A stretch of DNA of 64,000 bases, taken from Saussurea involucrata. Taxonomy: Eukaryota; Streptophyta; Magnoliopsida; Asterales; Asteraceae. Below the pieces are notes generated by a model. The model was not told the DNA's origin. It was given only the letters and a program-made list of their open reading frames with translations, and made no database searches. Shown piece by piece: positions 43,438 to 55,085 of this stretch; the first letter of the stretch is position 1; every line of letters begins with the position of its first letter. A program made the position numbers and the translations under genes. The stretch spans positions 38,691,870 to 38,755,869 of the forward strand of contig CM066317.1 of the NCBI GenBank assembly GCA_033807775.1, written 5' to 3'.

Positions 43438-45267
43438 TGTAACAACCCAAAAATACAACAGGACATACATAGCATTAAATCGTAACATTTACAAATCTGG
43501 GTCCTAAAATTTCATTACATTAATCTAAAACTGAGGTTGCCGGAAATAACCTATACACAACTGAGAACACACTAGCTTCTATGCATGGCAAAGGCACTGT
43601 CTCTATCTGCATCTGTACTCTATCTTGCTCTTGCTCACTTACCTGAGCCTCTTACTATTTGCTTACCTGAAAAGGTTTTAGTTTTGAAAAGTGAGGGTTA
43701 GACCATGAGGTTCAATGAGTTCCCTCCGTAAACAGCGTATATCAACATTATAAAAAAATCATTTTATAAAACACATTAACATTCTTCACATAATCATTCA
43801 ACCATGGTACTGCACAGTGTTTAAGGATCACATAGCTATCCACGATCGGGGCCCAAGCAGACTCCCCTCTCGCCTCATATCGGGGCCCAAGCAGACTCCC
43901 CTCTATCCGAGTAGGAAGGAAACGAATTCCCTCCTACAAGCTAGTTACGTATCCGAGTAGGAAGGAAATGACTTCCCTCCTACAAGCTCCTCACAACAGC
44001 TCAAGGGATCATCGGATCCCGAGGTCCTCAGATCCTACTGGGCAGACAGACTCCACATAACATACACATAGCTCATCATAACTCATAAAACGTGAAAGCT
44101 TTAATAGACATTTATTTCATGATAAATCACCTTTCAGTCAAATCATATTCGTCATGGAATCGTTCATAAAGGTTTAAAAATAAACCATGCTCGTAAGTAC
44201 ACCATAATCCGTAAAACGTTTAACTTTCATTCAGGTAAATATCATGTAAAGTAGCATGACATTTCTACACAATCACTTTCTTTAGAAAACCCGTAAAATC
44301 ACGTATTTTAGTTACAAAAACTCACCTGGCGTGCTTACTTTCCTTTCCTACTCTGTTCCTGACTTCCAAACGATTTACCTGAGAAATGAATGAAGTACCA
44401 TTGCTCAGATCCTAAACCAGCTTTCCAGACACTATTCGGGTTCAACTTACCTGCTACTAACTCTTACCGGGTACTACTACTTACCGGTCAACGTCGCAAT
44501 TTAGACAACTTACCGGGTAAGCTACACTAACCGGAACTCCACTTACTGGAATCCCACAGGCATACCGGGTAATCTTCCGGAAACTACTACTTACCGGGTG
44601 CAGGGACTTACCGGGTATAACACCCCTTACCGGGTACTACGCACGGTAACCAAACTTACCCGGTGACTCCAAACTTACCCGGTAACAACAAACTTACCCG
44701 GTAACTACGAAATTACCAGGTAACTACGAACTTACCCGGTAACTACGAACTTACCAGGTAACTACGAACTGGAAGAAAACCCACTTCCCAAAAGTGATTA
44801 AAATTTGATTTCTTACCATAGAGTTGACTGGGTTCATCCCCCAACAATAAAACACCCATTTATTCCACTTTCTAACCATTAAAACGAATTATAACAACCA
44901 AAACCCATTATACTCTTTTAATGGTGTTTTAGGTGAAGAACAGCATAAATCCTCATGTTCTCACACCCATTTCTTAGACAAAAGAGAAGAGACAACATGG
45001 AATAATCAAGGATAAACGTTTTGGATGAGTGCCTTCAACGATTTCTTCTTCTCTTTGATTTCTTTCCCAAAAGCCTCTTTTCTCCTTCCCCTCCTTTCTC
45101 TCAGCCGCCAAACACCACAAAGAAAATGGAAGAATTAGCTAAACCTAGGGATTTGGGCCTATTTATACCTTCCCACAATTTTCAATTTTGACCCTCCACT
45201 TAAACTTTCATTTCTTAAACATTAGCCACCAAACTTTCATACTTGCTAGAAAAACCCGGTTGTTACA
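43438..45267 (-). repeat. 5' LTR of G2 (1830 bp)
   Basis: TGTAACAACCC (plus-strand left end) to CCCGGTTGTTACA. It contains two pairs of short direct repeats at 43848-44000 (GGGGCCCAAGCAGACTCCCC; ATCCGAGTAGGAAGGAAA) and a dense TTACCGGGT array at 44460-44770, about 500-800 bp from the U3 start. The flank on the right is TAGTC; the left partner is lost. Confidence 0.85.
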
Positions 45268-45304
45268 TAGTCTTAATCCTTTACATGAAATTTCTCTCTC
45301 CTAT

Positions 45305-46170
45305 TGTAATAACCAGGGTTCTGAATGAAAAGATTTGGGAATATTGTCGGAAAAGTTAAGATGCTATAACTTTGGGGGTTGGTTTGTTGTTTTGGGAGGG
45401 GGTATAAAGACCCTTATCATTTGGCACAAAACCCTAGGTTCTATCATTTTCATTTTTGGAGCGGTTATAGGAGAGTTGAGAATAGAAATCAAGTTACCAA
45501 TTGCGCCATTGGAAGAAATCAAGGAGAGTGACGGATTGAGGATCACCAATTCATCGAGCTTCAAGGTAATCTTATAGTCTTTACTCTCCTCGTCTTTTAT
45601 CAATTGATCTTTTGGGTGGATACGAATTTTGGGAGCATTTGGGGTTTTAAGTGGATTTTGGGAGGATGAAATACTTTCATTGCAAAATACTGATTTTTGA
45701 GCGAGTTATGATGATTTGAAGTTATGAAAGTTCAAAAATCACAAAACCTAAAAATCCGAAATTTACAGCTTTCGGTATTAGAGTCCCGCAAAAGGAAAGT
45801 CCCGCAATTGAGAAGTCCCGCAACTGGGAAGTCACAGAGAAATACCGGGAGTTGTGATACCGGGACTGGCAAACAAGTCCCACAACTGAGTAATACCGGG
45901 ACTAAATTAGGTACCGGGAGATGTAATACCGGGAGATGGAGTACCGGGAGATGGAATACCGGGAGATGTTCACTACCGGGAGATAATTATACCGGGAGTT
46001 GTTCACTACCGGGAGATATCAGCACCGGGAGTTATCACTACCGGGAGATAACTATACCGGGAGTTATGCACTACCGGGAGATATCAGCACCGGGAGTTAT
46101 TCACTACCGGGAGATATCAGCACCGGGAGTTATCACTACCGGGAGATATCAATACCGGGACTTCGAAAAC
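45305..46170 (+). repeat. TGTAATAACC LTR fragment with ACCGGGA array (copy C)
   Basis: Same as 11426-12262, with the array at about 45785-46160. It is followed by a copia leader and a 314-bp minus-strand LTR (46594-46907) with the PBS complement on its left, then CCGG-rich sequence to 47560. Confidence 0.75.
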
Positions 46171-47565
46171 AAATCAGATACAAGAAAAACTTACCCGGTT
46201 CGATGAATTTCTGCAGTCTTGATGAGAAATAATCTGCAAGAACTTAGTACTAACAAGAAAAGTAGCCCAAAAATACACGAAAACAATACTAAATCGAATC
46301 AACTAGTACTTTTGACAAGAAAATTGATAATTTTCACGAACAGGGAGCAAAAAAAAAACAAATCAAGAATTTTAAAAATCAGTGATTTTTACTCAACCAA
46401 ACGATTTGAAAACACAGAGAGATCTTAGAAAACCTATGAGAAGAATGTATCAAGCTTCAATTTTGGGTTTTAACACCAAAATCAAAGCAATAAAAAATTC
46501 TTGAGATGAACACAGTACGTACTTTGAATGATCAAGAAAAACCAGAAAAATACCTTTGAATCGATAGCTTTGTCCCTCTGCTCTGATACCAATTGTGGAT
46601 CCCAGATTGATCAAGTAACAATGAATATGAAGCGATTAATCCTTTAGTGATTGAATGCAGAGAGTTATAAGATTAGAATGATGAACAAACTCTCTCTCTA
46701 AACACTGTTAAGCGCACGGCTAATCTCACCACTACTAACCTAAAGATTGGAAAAACAACTTTATATACCAAGGGCTTTAAGCCTAAGCCCATGGACCACA
46801 AACACTAATCTAAGCCCATTTAGCATAAAAGGCTTTTACAAACAAATAAAGAAAACAATTCTTTTCTTTATATTACTTTCTATTTTATAGGACTTTTAGT
46901 CCTAACAATTAAATTATCGGGTGACGAGACGTGCGGTAACTCGGGTACCGACGAGAACTTACCAATCAAAACTTACCAAACACAACTTACCGGACGAAGG
47001 TTGGTTTACCGATTAAAGCACTTTCCGGATAAATGGAGTTTCCGGATGAAAATAAGTTCCTGGGTGAAAGATATGACCGGATGATATGTAGTTTCCGGCA
47101 AAACAAATATTAATTAATAAACAACTATGGATGACACACAGCTTACCATGGCATCTTTCAACTCACTTATGCATGTGTCTTATGATATGCAAGATATGTA
47201 TGCATGCGTCGGAAGTGGAGAAGACAACAAGAGTAAGAGAAACAAGAAATATGCATGAGACGATTTAAAAAAAATTATCATGCAGCAGGTTGGATAGATT
47301 CTAACTATGTATGTATGCAATTAAAATGTGTCTCCAACTAAGTTTCAAACATACCAGTATGAAAGTCAACAATAGTGGCTTATAGAATTGATTTCACACG
47401 AAACCAGATTTATCCGGATAGAAGATTGTGTCCGGAAAGTGGTTTTTCCGGTAAGTGACTTTCGGTAAGTTGGGAAAAAAATGTTGTCCGTTAACTTGGA
47501 AAAAAATATTTATTCGGTAACTTGGTATTTGACAAAAATTTGTTGTTACCCGGAAAGTGGGTAGG

Positions 47566-47881
47566 TGATAATCCAAGATCTTCAACAACGTGCTCTGATA
47601 CCAATTGTTAAACCCTAAAGATCAATCAAGATAGAGAAGATGTGAATTTGTCATCTCATTGATCAAGAACACTGTATACAAGATATGAGTTCAGCACTTT
47701 CCCTCTCTAAGAAATGAATGTGAATTAAGAGAATGTTTCTAATGGTCCCCTATACTAACACACAACTAAACCTATTTATACTAAACACATTACAAGGTGT
47801 AAACAACACAATACAACTCAATACATTGACTTTGACTTTGACCTTTCTATATTTAAACTTTGAAGACATATTGCACTAACA
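47566..47881 (-). repeat. 3' LTR of TRG copy C (316 bp)
   Basis: On the minus strand TGTTAGTGCAATATG to GGATTATCA. It carries inside its end an extra PBS-like sequence (47591-47604), explained by capture of a 40-bp leader unit. Same length as its partner. Confidence 0.9.
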
Positions 47882-48552
47882 ATCCCCCCCTTGGATTCAA
47901 GGTTTAAACAAATGCGATCAGCAAGCTTTAGCTTTCTTGAATCTTCGGTCTTCATCAAAGCTTGTCAAAGTCAAAACGTCATCCAATCTTCAAACGGAAA
48001 ATAACGAACTTCTTTCTTCGAACAGGAGAATATGAATCTTCACACAAAGCTTTTTAAAACAAGAAGCCCAAGTTCAAGAAAAAGAGATCACTGAAAGGAT
48101 CTGTCGATTTTCCTCAAACTCTTGAAGAATTCTCCCCATTTCCATTGACTTGAGAATTTCATTCTTCAGTGTCGATCTTCATAAACGCGCGAGTTCAAAA
48201 GAAAGAGATCACTGAAATGATCAATCGATTTCTTAAAAACTCTTGAAGAATAAAACTCCCCCTATCATTTCTTGAAACGACGTCTTCTTTCTACAAATCT
48301 CCCCGTTGACATTAAAACGAATCTTTGATTTTAAACTTTCTTTGACATGAAATTGATGTAGACATTCTCCCCCTTTTTCGATGAAAGTGAGCATCACGAG
48401 CATCGAAAATCTTTTCAATTTCAGTCACGGACAAAATCCCTCTTCAAAAACATTTCTTCCCCTTGAAAAACACGAACAATCTCCCCATAAGCGAAAGATC
48501 TTGCTCCCCCTAAAAATAAGAATTGTAGAGCAAGTTGATTTTCTCCCCCTGA
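47882..48552 (-). other. Multi-polypurine-tract region of TRG
   Basis: Besides the tract at the LTR (47882-47891), CTCCCC-type blocks (GGGGAG on the transcript) recur near 48132, 48256, 48299, 48367, 48479, 48505 and 48541, with an outlier near 50000. Repeated PPTs before the 3' LTR are described for Sireviruses. No frame here is a gene; the 61- and 64-codon frames are by-products repeated with the element. Confidence 0.75.
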
Positions 48553-49370
48553 AAATTTGCATAAAAATCATATAAGCGCACATTTTAACAAACTTATATA
48601 AAGAGAATAGAATTCATTGAACAACATTTTATAACTACTAACAATTAATCATTTGAACACCAAACAAAAGAAATTCAACTTAATGAAATGTAACAGATAT
48701 TTCCATCAAGTGAAATCAAATGCATGCGTTTGGATTCAAAAACAAGACATCATTGCATATCAAGTTACAAAAGTTCAGTTTCAACTCCTTTATAAAATCT
48801 ATTTGGTGTGCTAGCATGCGAAATATGATTAGCAACAAGCATATGCAATTCTAAAACACATCAGAATACTCTGCTCTACTCACACTATTTGCCCAAAATC
48901 AAGATTTTCACAAATTTACAGGTTTATCGCGACTTTGTATTTTCCCCAAGTTTCAAGAGATGTGTGCTCTTAGGCATCTTTTCATATTGTGCACATTGGC
49001 AACTTTTATTATGTGCACATTGGCATCTTTTATAATCAAACAGTTTATTAAGACTAAGATACACCGTAAACGTAACTTTCTAACTGGTCCTATAGCGGGA
49101 TTTGGGTCAGCCGATCTAAGACCACTTGGCCTTAGGGGCTAGGTGACAAGCACCCCTTGGAACTTACACTCCCGAACCAGAAAGGCTACATCGATATACC
49201 TTAATCCCATCTGTACCAGTAGAACATGGCTTTCTACCTGGTTCTATAGCAGGATTTGGGTCAGCCAATCCCAGATCAGTTGATCTTAGGGGCTAGGTAA
49301 CGAGTACTCCTTGGGACTTAATCTCCCAAACCAGATAGGCCACAGGCACAGACTATCAAACTGAATGATA

Positions 49371-49425
49371 ATATTATATATATATATATATATATAATAT
49401 ATTTTTTATTATTATTATTATTATA
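49371..49425. repeat. TA and TTA microsatellite in TRG (copy C)
   Basis: Alternating TA run followed by TTATTATTATTATTA; copy B has it at 34203-34254 with a slightly different length. Confidence 0.9.
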
Positions 49426-49826
49426 GCATCTCAATCACTTGGTTCAAAAACGTAGTGCTTCTCCCATATTTTCGTTTCCATTCATGATTAAAACGAATAG
49501 GCTTTGTGAGCATTGTATTCTAAATAAGTCTAGATTTACACAATTTTGCACTTATATCAAAATCTCAAACATGTTTCGCTGACCTTTCGACTTATTTCAG
49601 AAGCGAAAGTAGAAACAAATATAACTCTGACGATACAAAAATACTCGTAAAATCATCCTTAACACACATTTTATTCATTGAATGAAAAATCGAAGAATTT
49701 TAAATTTGTGAAGGTTCAAACTTTCAACGTTAGTAGACATAAAATATAACACAATGTTACCTTTAAGCACATGTCCTAAAAATAGAAAGATATGACAGTG
49801 AAAGGATATCACCTGATAAGTACGAG

Positions 49827-49980
49827 TTCTAAACTGATATGTTTAGAAGTCATAGCCTTTGAAGTACGGGTCCTGAATTGATGTATTCAGAAGCCATTAC
49901 CGTTGAAGTGCGGGTTTTGAACTGATGTGTTCAAAAGCCATTACCGTTGAAGTGCGGGTTTTGAACTTATGTGTTCAAAA
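49827..49980. repeat. Stem-loop array (copy C, four units)
   Basis: Same array as 34656-34853 with one unit fewer. In the last unit the loop has changed to TTATGT while both stem arms TTTTGAAC and GTTCAAAA are unchanged. Confidence 0.75.
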
Positions 49981-50155
49981 GCCATTGTCTTTTATCTTTC
50001 TCCCCCTACAAAATACCAAAAGATTTGTCATTAATCACATGTATATAAAAAAATAATAAACTCCCTGAAAATATGTGATGTTCAATATCTTCTTGAATGC
50101 ACAAGTACTTCATCTTCCGAGAGTTCAACACTTGTCTCTAAATCTGAAAAACAAA

Positions 50156-51571
50156 TTAAGTAGATTTTGGTACCCAACGAGTCTTGGGTCCTGACACGTT
50201 AAGCGGAGCTCTATAAGAAGGAAAATGGTAAGTACCATACCAATATTGAACATAATTATTATTAACAAAATCATTATTTCCGCAATAAGAATTAACAAAA
50301 GAATTAACTTTCGTTGTAAAATTCTTATTTGGAAATGATGATTTTGGTACATCTTTTCCAGGAAATTTACCTTTTACCTTCCATTGCATGTTGACTCTTT
50401 TGTAGGAAGGAAGATCAGCATAGTATTTGGAAGACATATCCACAGAATGCTCGTAGAAAATGTTAGAAGGACGCATCGGACATTCTGAAAAACACTCGGA
50501 GTTGTTGAACGACCTCACTTTGTCTTTTAAGGCATTTCGTTCCTTTGTCATCAACTCTAGCTTCTTCCGAATATCACAATTCACCCTCTTTTCCTTCATG
50601 ATATCTGTAGATAAACCCGCCAAGTTCTCCGTGAGTTTCTGAATTTCTTGCTGAAATATCTTCCGTTCTACAGAAAAATCATCCTTTACGCTCCTTGCTT
50701 GAAACTCAGCTTTCTTTCTCTTTTCTAACTCACTTCTTTCCAAATCCAACTCCTCTTGCAGTTCAGAAATTTTCTCTGAAAGCTTCCCATTCTTCACTTC
50801 AAACTCTTTCCTTTTAACCTCAAACTCGGCTCTTTCCTTCTCCACCTTTTGCTTCTCTAAAAATAATACTTTCTAAAAATCTGAGTTCTGCTTGGAAAGT
50901 CTTTGGAATTGGAGTTCAAGAGCTTTGTTATCTTCACAAGCTTTAGTCTTCATCTTCAATTCCTTTTCAAGATCCGAAATTCTTAGAGCTAGACCCTCTC
51001 TTTCTTTCTTATGTTCTTCTCTTTCATCTTTTATTAATTTTTCTAAATCTGATAGTCTCTTTGTAAGCTCAGTGATCTTCTCATAATCTTCTATCACATC
51101 CTTCATTTCTTCCTTTTTCTCTAAATCAACTTTCTTTTCTTCCGCTTTTGACGGTTCCTCTATGTGAATTTCTGATGTTGTCTGATTTGTATCCTCCTTA
51201 TCAGCATTCTTCACTTTCTTTACCCTGAAATCAACATACGATCCACGCATTAGCTTCGTTAATTCCTTCCACAACAACATAGGATTATTTTTGAAAGCAT
51301 TTAATCGAGCACAAGTATATTGTGGAAGTTTGGAAATAACAAGGATCAAATATAATGTTGCATCTTTATCAGCTCTCTTCCGATATATCTCTTCTTCAGT
51401 AAAATCTTCTTCCCGTTTATAAAGGATCAACGGGCCTTCGGTGAAAGATTTTATCATTAAATCTCCATTTTCTCTTCTCGAAATGAAATCCATGAAGTCG
51501 ACCGTCCATTTCACAAAATCTGAATCCTTGTTAAGCATCGGAGGACGATTACCTGAAACTTGATAAGCCAT
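50156..51571 (-). pseudogene. gag: TRG Gag (copy C), one in-frame TAG
   Basis: Same 472-codon frame as in copy B, with the same TAG at 50873-50875 and only a few residue changes (for example LMRGS for LMHGS, and EEMKDVIEDYEK for EEMNDVIKDSEK). Gag-like N-terminal region, coiled coil, tail ending TRWVPKST, no zinc knuckle. Its start is the first ATG of the frame, 11 bp after a T-rich run on the transcript. Either the stop is read through or the 232-codon N-terminal half is the product. The LTR pair and target duplication show that the element itself moved with this stop or acquired it before the segment was copied. Confidence 0.82.
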
Positions 51572-51669
51572 TGTGATCTAAAAAAAATCTTAAGCAGAAC
51601 AGATCAGAAAAAACAGTAACCAAACAGAAAGGTCTGAAATGAACAGTTCAGAAAATTTGACTAAGTGTC

Positions 51670-51905
51670 AAAAATCGCAAGAGGAGTTGCGAAATACTCG
51701 AAAGTCGCAGATGAGTGGCTTGCGAAAAGTTGAGATTTGCGTAGGAGTGGTATACGAACAGCTTGAGGTTTGCGTAACAAAGGCTTACGAAAAGTTACTG
51801 TTTTCGCAAGCATAGCTTGCGAAAACCAGTGATATACGAAAGAAAACCCTTGAGATCTGGTGCAGAAAATCTGTTAACCAATCTTGCGAAAACCGAAGTA
51901 TACGA
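51670..51905. repeat. Dispersed TTGCGAAA/TACGAAA words in TRG leader
   Basis: CTTGCGAAAA, TTTGCGTA, TATACGAA, CTTACGAAAAG and TTTTCGCAAG recur about ten times in 240 bp in both orientations, just upstream of gag on the minus strand. The same block lies at 36545-36780 in copy B. Confidence 0.65.
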
Positions 51906-52960
51906 GATCTGGAAGCAGTCAAACAAGTAGCTTAAACTAATTAAGCAAGCAAGCAACTAGGTGAAATTAATTCAAGCAACCAAGCTAGTAGCTGAAAATT
52001 AATTGAAGCAAGCAATCATGTAGGTCAATTTTTCTAAGTCAGTAATTCGCAACTGCCTCTTGCATTCGCAACTGCCTCTTGCATTCGAACCTTCTTCTTT
52101 GGCTTGCGAATTCCTTAAGCATACACACATACAGCTGAATCTATGAAGCTTGTGAATTCCTTGCTTGAAGGTTGCGAAAATTTTGTTTCACTTTGCTGCA
52201 CACATACAAACTCACTAAACAATATTAGATTTTTCAATTTAGGATCAAAACAATATCACAAACAACTTTTTATAAAATCTCAAATAAAAATATGGATCAA
52301 CAACTCAGATTTAAAGATTTTATCCAATAACACTCAAGAACACCTCAAGAACACTTTCAACTCAAAAATTTCAAAAATGAATTTTATGCATTAAAACTTG
52401 AAATCTTTGATTGAAACATGTCTAAAACTTGTTTTTGGAAACGATTTTGCACAAAAACAGATCAAAACAACAATATTTTGCAATATCACAGTCAAAAAAA
52501 AATTCACAGTGAACTTTTTCTCAAGAACACCAAATTTTCAAAAATCCTTCAAATCTCGATCTAAACTTCGAATTAAGCAACCAAATTTTGCAGAGATGTT
52601 AGAAAACAAGTTTCTAACACGACGATATGAATCAATTTCGCTAAAAACCGCTGAAACAAGATCTGATAAACTGATCAGACCGTTTTTGACGAACAGAATA
52701 AAATTCTTGAAATCCTTCAAATCGATCCTCAAAACGATGAAATTAGCCTTCGATCCTTGAACGAAAAGTGTTCCTCTATCAAAAACGAATCCAACGAACT
52801 AAATCTTGATCAAATTCGACCAAGATAACACAAAAATTTGATAAAATTCAAGAAAACGAGATTTTCTTGAAAAAATTCAAGAAAATCAATCAAATTCTCT
52901 TGAAAAATCACCAAATTTGTTGTGTTTGATCAGTAGTATTCCTTCTCTAAATCTTGTTCC

Positions 52961-53057
52961 TGCTCTGATACCAATTGTTAATCCAAGATCTTCAATAACG
53001 TGCTCTGATACCAATTGATAATCCAAGATCTTCAATAACGTGCTATGATACCAATTG
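52961..53057 (-). repeat. Three PBS-like sites in 40-bp tandem units (TRG 5' end)
   Basis: TGCTCTGATACCAA occurs at 52961 and 53001, and as TGCTATGATACCAA at 53041, exactly 40 bp apart, with ATCCAAGATCTTCAATAACG between. The LTR boundary set by the target duplication lies at 53016, so the middle site is the functional PBS and the third is inside the LTR. Confidence 0.8.
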
Positions 53058-53336
53058 TTAAACCCTAAAGATCAATCAAGATAGAGAAGATGTGAATTTG
53101 TCATCTCATTGATCAAGAACACTGTATACAAGATATGAGTTCAACACTTTCTCTCTCTAACAAATGAATGTGAATTAAGAGAATGTTTCTAAGAGTCCCC
53201 TATACTAACACACAACTAAACCTATTTATACTAAACACATTACATGGTGTAAACAACACAATACACCTCAATACATTGACTTTGACTTTGATCTTTCTAT
53301 ATTTAAACCTTGAAGACATATTGCACTAACAGTAGG

Positions 53337-54224
53337 CGTCCGGTAACTTTGAGTTACCAGGGTAAGTGCAGGTACCCGATAACTTTGAGTCACCCGGAAA
53401 GTGACAGAGAAATTGACTTACCCGGATTGTTTTAAGGAACTTCCGGTAACCACGGCTGATTGAGAAATTCGGATCAGGGTTCGACAGGGTTGCTTGATTT
53501 CACTCCTGTAGTGTTAGATTTTGACCAAAAACACAAAAACAAACATACCCAAATCGATTTCTAAGCAAAATATATCCTATTTTTCAATAATCACCACAAA
53601 AATTTAAGAACACAAAAAACTCAAGAATTGATTTTTAACTTGAAAAATTAATACCTTTGAGAATCGATATAAACGCAGATAAAGACTAGATTAAAGAGAT
53701 TAAACCATCGAGATATAACAAACGAGTTATTAAATCAACGAAAAAACTTTGCAAACCCGATTGATGATCAATTTACCCACAAAGAAAACTGCAGTATGTC
53801 GAAATTAAAACAGATGCCTTATGTACCTCAAATGATTAATCCCACCGTTCATAATGTAGAACAGAGTGTCGTGAAGCTACTGTCCAAAAATCGCGGCGTT
53901 TTCCAGAAAATTCAATACGAATTTTATGTTTTTTCTCGCTTTCGTTCGATTCCTTCTATATCTTCAAATCACCGATTCGGCTCTGATACCAATTGTGAGT
54001 TCCAGATCAGTGCAACGAACAGTAGAAATCAACAGATATGAACAAGTATTATGATTTCAAATGGTCACCCAATTCACTTTCAATATAGAGAGAATTACAA
54101 TACTAAGCACATTTAATAATAATGGCTTTTACAAAAAGATTAAATAAACTAATTAAGCTCTATAATGAAGTTATATAATTCTTTATATATATTTCTAATA
54201 TGTAGGACATTTATGGTCCTAACA
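53337..54224 (-). mobile_element. Minus-strand copia fragment: leader, PBS, 231-bp 5' LTR
   Basis: 53337-53460 is CCGG-rich sequence continuing across TRG. Then comes an AT-rich leader, the PBS complement (GGCTCTGATACCA, 53979-53991) and an LTR 53994-54224 (TGTGAGTTCC ... GGTCCTAACA). The LTR ends resemble those of the 314-bp LTR, so they are sister families. No coding part. Confidence 0.65.
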
Positions 54225-54480
54225 CTTTCTGAATCCAACTTTCCGGATAAACTATCCGGATCCAACTTTCCGGATAAACTATCCAGATCCAATCCTCCGG
54301 GAAGTATCCGAACACCACATACCCGGACACTTGTCCGAACACCTCTCACACGGACACTTTGTCGGAACACCCCTCACCCGGACACTTTGTCTGAACACCC
54401 GACACTTTGTCCGAACACCCCTCACCCGGACACTTTGTCCGAACACCCCTCACCCGGACACTTTGTCTGAACACCACGAA
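54225..54480. repeat. CCGGA tandem array
   Basis: Two units of CTTTCCGGATAAACTATCC, then about five units of roughly 29 bp built on CACCCGGACACTTTGTCCG. The frames across it are repeat artefacts. Confidence 0.85.
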
Positions 54481-54988
54481 CTGTGCGACGACGACGACGA
54501 CTGGACTTGAGGATTCCCACATTAGCCCACACTATTTGGTTTTAGACTCATAACTTGTTGGGTTTTAGGTACCAACGTCACATAGCATTTTCTCATAAAT
54601 AAAACTCACACAAAAGTGTCAAAATCGAAGGAACGGATTAAACAATTGATTTCCTCTCCCAATATATCCCACATCAGACCTTGATTTGACCCAAACTCAA
54701 CACTGGATTAAAGATTAGAGGTTACCTTGGTTGTGTGATGATGAATCCTTCCCAAATCCGCATGTTTCTCTTCCAAAATTTGAGGGATTTGCCTCTTGTC
54801 TTCCTCCTAGCTTTTTCTCTGGATCACCGCCACAAAGCAAAATAGAATAAGGGATTTGGGTAAGAAAAGAGGGTTTTATTCCCTTTATCCCAAAAAATGC
54901 AATTCAGCCCCTGAAGTTTTGATACTTGGTAAAAATGAATTTCCGCTTCCCTTTTCTTTCAAATCTTAACAGAAAATGGGTTATTACA
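54481..54988 (-). repeat. End part of another minus-strand gypsy LTR
   Basis: Ends GGGTTATTACA at 54988, preceded by sequence laid out like the corresponding end of G2 and G3 LTRs (a 'cctttttatacc'-like TATA region and a pyrimidine-rich run). The start is not seen. It abuts the inverted repeat, whose left end it probably replaced. Confidence 0.5.
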
Positions 54989-55085
54989 TGATAAGCTAGT
55001 TGTTGACTAATAAGCTAGTTGTTGACTAATAAGCTAGCTGGTAGCTGATAAACTAGTTGATGAAGAAGTCACGTTTGGCAAAAAC

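Larger units (their letters stand above)
37504..45267 (-). mobile_element. Non-autonomous Ty3/gypsy element G2, 3' LTR truncated
   Basis: Read on the minus strand: 5' LTR 45267-43438, PBS complement at 43425-43436 (CTCTGATATCAT), leader with hairpin, internal region, polypurine tract (AAGGGGTGAGTGT complement at 37964-37978), then 460 bp of 3' LTR to 37504. The internal region has no open frame that looks like gag or pol. The stretch next to the polypurine tract keeps the box GGAATTCCGGGGACAAAATT, known as the very end of Tekay-type pol. A solo LTR sits inside. The left end is lost in a joint with TRG copy B. Confidence 0.85.
45126..53331. repeat. Segment copy C of the duplicated mosaic
   Basis: Matches copy B 29957-37499 up to about 52373 and then continues through the TRG leader to its 5' LTR. 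Its left side is the complete G2 LTR rather than the gag/LTR chimera, so copy C shows the arrangement before the deletion seen in A and B. Confidence 0.88.
47566..53331 (-). mobile_element. TRG copy C: complete gag-only copia derivative (TR-GAG type)
   Basis: 5766 bp between direct repeats GTAGG (47561-47565 and 53332-53336). Two 316-bp LTRs (53016-53331 as 5', 47566-47881 as 3' on the minus strand), PBS complement at 53001-53014, leader 51572-53000, gag 51571-50156, hairpin array about 49827-49985, and a run of PPT-like tracts up to the 3' LTR. Pol is absent. This fits the published class of terminal-repeat elements with only a GAG domain. The multi-PPT run is a known Sirevirus mark, so the parent was probably a Sirevirus. 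Confidence 0.9.

Noticed and set aside
54165..54470. Pro/Thr repeat protein of 101 codons
   Set aside because: Translation of the CCGGACA tandem array; no support beyond the repeat.
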